DNA from: Moraxellaceae bacterium
GTDB lineage: Bacteria; Pseudomonadota; Gammaproteobacteria; Pseudomonadales; Moraxellaceae
Length of the DNA stretch: 56,184 nt
NCBI GenBank assembly: GCA_018260315.1
Contig: JAGLBJ010000003.1
Coordinates: 1-56,184, forward strand
Reading direction: 5' to 3'
Shown here: positions 52,425 through 56,184 of the stretch, one piece after another
Numbering within the stretch: the first letter of the stretch is position 1
Layout: the number at the start of each line of letters is the position of its first letter
Program-made: the position numbers and the translations under genes
The notes under the pieces: generated by a model
The model's input: only the letters and a program-made list of their open reading frames with translations
Database searches by the model: none
Told to the model about the DNA's origin: nothing

Positions 52425-55400
52425 ATGTCTAAGTTTTTTATTGACCGGCCTATTTTTGCATGGGTGATTGCCTTAATCATCATGCTGGCGGGTATTTTGT
52501 CCATGATGACGCTGCCCATTGCGCAATATCCCGCCATTGCGCCGCCTGCCATTGCGGTGAATGCGGTCTATCCGGGTGCATCGGCCAAAACCGTTGAAGA
52601 TACCGTAACGCAAATTATCGAACAGCGCATGAAAGGCCTTGATGGCTTGATGTATATGGCATCATCGAGTGCCGGTACGGGTGCAGCAACGGTTACGCTG
52701 TATTTTCGTTCGGGTACCAACCCTGATATTGCCCAGGTTCAAGTCCAGAATAAACTGCAAGCTGCCATGGCTCTGCTTCCCCAAGAAGTCCAGCGCCAGG
52801 GTTTGACCGTTAATAAAACCGCGCGTAACTATTTATTGGTACTGGGGTTTTATTCTAAAGATGGTTCCATGCAGCGCAACGATATTGCCGATTATGTGTC
52901 AAGCAGTATTGTTGACCCGGTATCCCGCGTCGATGGCGTTGGTGAAATTCAGGTGTTTGGCTCGTCGTATGCCATGCGCATTTGGCTTGATCCCGAAAAA
53001 TTGGCCAGCTATCAGCTCATGCCGTCCGACATCAGCGCTGCGGTGCAGGCCCAAAATGCCCAGGTATCAGCAGGTCAAATTGGTGGTGCGCCGTCTGCTC
53101 CCGGGCAACAGTTAAACGCTACCATCACGGCACAAACGCGTTTGCAAACGCCTGAACAGTTTCGGCATATTTTGCTAAAAACGGCGGCCAATGGTGCCCG
53201 GGTTGAACTGGGTGATGTGGCCAAAGTCGAGCTGGGCGGTGAAAGTTACGATGTCGTTTCACGCTTTAACGGCATGCCTGCGGCGGGACTTGGGGTCAAA
53301 CTGGCTGCCAACGCCAATGCGTTAACCACGCATGACGCTGTTTTAGCTAAAATCAATGACCTTAAAGCCGGTTTTCCGCAGGGCTTAGATGTTGATGTAC
53401 CCTACGATACGACGCCGTTTGTGCGGTTATCGATTGAGGAAGTGATTAAAACCCTGGTGGAGGCCATTGCGCTCGTTTTTGTAGTGATGTTTTTGTTTTT
53501 GCAAAACTGGCGCGCGACCATCATTCCCACGTTGGCAGTACCGGTGGTTTTATTGGGTACTTTTGCGATTTTAAAATTCCTGGGCTTTTCCATTAACACT
53601 TTAACGTTATTTGGCATGGTATTGGCCATTGGTTTATTGGTTGATGATGCCATCGTTGTGGTTGAAAACGTTGAGCGGGTCATCAATGAAGAACATTTAA
53701 GCCCACGTGATGCCACCCGAAAATCTATGGAGCAGATTACGGGCGCGCTAATTGGAATTGCCCTGGTACTCGCTGCTGTCTTTGTACCTATGGCATTTTT
53801 TGGAGGTTCGACCGGTGTTATTTATCGGCAATTTTCGGTGGCGCTGGTGTCAAGCATGGCATTATCGGTGGTCGTTGCCCTGGTTTTAACGCCCGCCCTT
53901 TGTGCAACCTTGCTTAAACCCAGTGACGGTAGCCATGGTCATAAAACAGGATTTTTTGGCGCGTTTAACCGTGGTTTTGACCGATTATCGCATGGCTATC
54001 AACGTGTAGTCGCTAGAATTTTAAACTTGCGCGCCGTGTTTGGGCTGATTTACGCCGGTATTTTAGGCGCCATGGCCTATTTGTTTATGCACCTGCCGAC
54101 TGCTTATTTGCCAGATGAAGACCAGGGTTTATTGTTTACCCTTGTACAATTACCCGCCGGTGCCACGCAAGAACGCACCTTAGCGACCATGAAACAGGTT
54201 GAACATTATTATTTAACCAAAGAAAAAGCCAACGTTAAAAGTATGTTTTCAATTGTTGGCTTTAGCTTTGCAGGGGCCGGTCAAAATATGGGCCTGGCGT
54301 TTGTTCGACTAAAAGACTGGAGCGAGCGGCCTAACCCCGATCAATCGGCCAAAGCAGTTGCAGGGCGTGCCATGGGGGCGTTTCAAGGCTTAAAAGATGC
54401 GATGGTGTTTGCTGTTTCACCGCCTGCTGTGATTGAACTTGGTAATGCGACCGGGTTTGACTTACAGCTTGAAGATACGGGTAATGTAGGTTATGACCAA
54501 TTAGTCGCCGCTCGTAACATGTTATTAGGTATGGCAAGTAAAAGTAAAACTGTGGTGGGCGTTCGTCCCAATGGTCAAGAGGCTACGCCACAATATAAAA
54601 TCAATGTGAATCAGGCACAGGCGGGCGCAATGGGCGTATCGCTGGCCGATGTTAACAGCGTTCTATCATCGGCATGGGGCGGCAGTTACATCAATGACTT
54701 TATTGACCGTGGCCGGGTAAAACGCGTTTATATGCAGGCTCAGGCAGATGCGCGCAGTGCCCCTGAAGATTTAAACCGTTGGTATGTACGCGGCAATGCA
54801 GGGCAAATGGTACCGTTTTCATCGTTTGCCAGTGGTGCATGGTCGTATGGTGCACCATCACTCAATCGCTACAACGGGTTAGCATCAATTGAAATACAGG
54901 GTGCGCCGGCACCGGGTGTCAGTTCGGGTCAGGCCATGGCAGAAATGAAAGGCATGATCGCCAAATTACCACCGGGCATTGGCTTTGAGTGGGCGGGTTT
55001 GTCGTATGAAGAAATGAAATCTTCAGGCCAAACCACTATCTTATACAGCATTTCGTTATTGGTCGTGTTCCTGTGTCTGGCAGCGCTGTATGAAAGCTGG
55101 TCGATTCCGTTTGCCGTATTGCTCGTGGTGCCATTAGGGGTATTAGGCGCTCTAATGGCCACCTTTGGACGCGGTTTAACCAATGACGTGTATTTTCAGG
55201 TAGGCTTATTAACCGTTATCGGATTAGCTGCTAAAAATGCCATTTTGATTGTAGAATTTGCCAAAGATTTGCAGGAAAAAGAAGGCATGGCAATGATTCC
55301 GGCTACTTTGGAAGCGGTTCGGTTACGTTTGCGGCCCATCATCATGACCTCATTGGCCTTTGGTTTAGGCGTGCTGCCGCTTGCCATCAGTCATGGCGCG

Positions 55401-55634
55401 GGTTCCGGCAGTCAAAATGCCATTGGAACCGGTGTATTAGGCGGCATGATTGGCGCTACCATTCTGGGGATTTTCTTTATTCCGTTATTTTATGTGATGG
55501 TACGTTCTTTGTTTAGTCGTCATACGAAAGGCCCCACGCCACCGGCTTCGACGGCAAACCCTGTTTTAAATCCTGGAGAGGCTTATCCTGTAACCCTGGA
55601 CAAACCTGAACCGACGGTGGAGAATCCTTCATGA
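52425..55634 (+). CDS. RND (HAE1) multidrug efflux pump, AcrB-like
   Basis: 1069 residues. [20 protein letters not shown] start, porter domains with [10 protein letters not shown] near residue 40, 12 TM helices, and the proton-relay aspartates in [16 protein letters not shown]. The second half repeats the pattern ([29 protein letters not shown]). Starts 2 bp after the adaptor stop and overlaps the channel gene by ATGA. It uses the proton gradient to expel amphiphilic drugs; substrates cannot be read from sequence. Confidence 0.95.
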   Translation: MSKFFIDRPIFAWVIALIIMLAGILSMMTLPIAQYPAIAPPAIAVNAVYPGASAKTVEDTVTQIIEQRMKGLDGLMYMASSSAGTGAATVTLYFRSGTNPDIAQVQVQNKLQAAMALLPQEVQRQGLTVNKTARNYLLVLGFYSKDGSMQRNDIADYVSSSIVDPVSRVDGVGEIQVFGSSYAMRIWLDPEKLASYQLMPSDISAAVQAQNAQVSAGQIGGAPSAPGQQLNATITAQTRLQTPEQFRHILLKTAANGARVELGDVAKVELGGESYDVVSRFNGMPAAGLGVKLAANANALTTHDAVLAKINDLKAGFPQGLDVDVPYDTTPFVRLSIEEVIKTLVEAIALVFVVMFLFLQNWRATIIPTLAVPVVLLGTFAILKFLGFSINTLTLFGMVLAIGLLVDDAIVVVENVERVINEEHLSPRDATRKSMEQITGALIGIALVLAAVFVPMAFFGGSTGVIYRQFSVALVSSMALSVVVALVLTPALCATLLKPSDGSHGHKTGFFGAFNRGFDRLSHGYQRVVARILNLRAVFGLIYAGILGAMAYLFMHLPTAYLPDEDQGLLFTLVQLPAGATQERTLATMKQVEHYYLTKEKANVKSMFSIVGFSFAGAGQNMGLAFVRLKDWSERPNPDQSAKAVAGRAMGAFQGLKDAMVFAVSPPAVIELGNATGFDLQLEDTGNVGYDQLVAARNMLLGMASKSKTVVGVRPNGQEATPQYKINVNQAQAGAMGVSLADVNSVLSSAWGGSYINDFIDRGRVKRVYMQAQADARSAPEDLNRWYVRGNAGQMVPFSSFASGAWSYGAPSLNRYNGLASIEIQGAPAPGVSSGQAMAEMKGMIAKLPPGIGFEWAGLSYEEMKSSGQTTILYSISLLVVFLCLAALYESWSIPFAVLLVVPLGVLGALMATFGRGLTNDVYFQVGLLTVIGLAAKNAILIVEFAKDLQEKEGMAMIPATLEAVRLRLRPIIMTSLAFGLGVLPLAISHGAGSGSQNAIGTGVLGGMIGATILGIFFIPLFYVMVRSLFSRHTKGPTPPASTANPVLNPGEAYPVTLDKPEPTVENPS

Positions 55635-56184
55635 ATGTTATTATGCTACCTGAAGCCAGATCGGTCAAAGGCCTTACAGGGTTAGGACTAGTTGCCTTAT
55701 TATTAACGAATGCAGCCTGTACGCAACATGTGGTGTTGCGAGAGCCCGATCCGATGCTGGCTGCCCATGTTGTGGCGCCCAAATTTCCAGCGCTACCCGA
55801 TGCCGGTCAACAGGCCCAATCGGGTGCCTCAATTGCGACATTAGGTTGGCAAGAATTCTTTAGCAATCGGCAATTAAAGACCCTGATCGAGCGGGCTCTG
55901 GCCAATAATCGGGATCTCCGAACCGCCGCTTTGAATATAGAACAGGCGCGCGCGCAATACCAAATTAGGGAGGTGGCCGAACTCCCTTCTATTGCAGCCA
56001 ATGGCACCGCCGTGGTCAATCGTGTGGGGGCTGCTGCGGGGAAAGCCTTTCAAGTGGGGTTAGGCTCAACAGCTTATGAAATTGACTTATGGGGGCGGGT
56101 TGCCAACCTTAAGGATGCGGCGCTACAAAACTATTTGGTAACTCAACAAGCCCAACATGTAACGCAAATTGCATTAATTGGACA
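55631..56184 (+). CDS. Outer-membrane efflux channel, N-terminal part (OprM/NodT-like; cut by window edge)
   Basis: Starts at ATG 55631, overlapping the pump stop, and stays open to the window end (~184 residues seen). Lipobox LLTNAAC (residue ~33), then the typical start of RND outer-membrane factors: [40 protein letters not shown], and later [15 protein letters not shown]. Third gene of the tripartite pump operon. Confidence 0.92.
   Translation, partial: MNVIMLPEARSVKGLTGLGLVALLLTNAACTQHVVLREPDPMLAAHVVAPKFPALPDAGQQAQSGASIATLGWQEFFSNRQLKTLIERALANNRDLRTAALNIEQARAQYQIREVAELPSIAANGTAVVNRVGAAAGKAFQVGLGSTAYEIDLWGRVANLKDAALQNYLVTQQAQHVTQIALIG

Overview
The window (56,184 bp, moderate GC) reads as the chromosome of a gammaproteobacterium, most likely of the Moraxellaceae (Acinetobacter/Alkanindiges/Perlucidibaca-like). 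This rests on the housekeeping set and its synteny: a fimV end, rnfH-bamE next to fur, a pyrB-pyrX-mutT/thiE-pyrD-cvpA-purF run, argC followed by a membrane coiled-coil gene, and clpS-clpA. Genus is not determined. There are no rRNA genes, tRNA genes or CRISPR arrays that I can see.

Host left arm (1-17,264). The 3' end of a fimV-like gene, a divergent NSS-family-like membrane protein, rnfH, bamE (opposite strand) and fur come first. A long leftward nucleotide-synthesis block follows (pyrB, inactive dihydroorotase-like pyrX, MutT-ThiE fusion, pyrD, cvpA, purF). Then come fba, two Sel1-repeat genes (the second broken), ilvA and a large lipoprotein gene of unknown function.

Prophage (about 17,265-45,367). 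This is a transposable Mu-like phage with a siphovirus-type tail, inserted between the lipoprotein gene and argC. It keeps a repressor/Ner switch with an operator array, a MuA-type transposase and an almost complete head-tail set. It is clearly decayed. MuB is fused by deletion to the tail of an M15 endolysin, removing the rest of the early region. The large terminase has lost its nuclease half. The major capsid gene and two tail genes carry single-base frameshifts. Neighbouring host genes are intact apart from one Sel1 gene.

Accessory cargo. Three accessory inserts remain intact: (i) a C-terminal HExxH domain fused to the MuF head protein plus a small overlapping downstream gene, which looks like a phage-borne polymorphic toxin and its immunity protein; (ii) a two-gene unit with its own promoter and terminator, encoding a helical-repeat protein and a HEPN-like protein with an R-x6-H motif; (iii) a zinc-ribbon/coiled-coil/single-TM protein with its own promoter and terminator. 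A similar 20-bp sequence follows all three. Copies of a TTTAATTRTGCATA motif cluster at both prophage ends, and one copy overlaps the promoter of insert (ii). These inserts are the best candidates for an undescribed system.

Host right arm (45,368-56,184). argC, a membrane-anchored coiled-coil protein, clpS, clpA, and an RND efflux operon (periplasmic adaptor, HAE1 pump, outer-membrane channel cut off by the window edge) preceded by a perfect palindrome that is a candidate repressor site.
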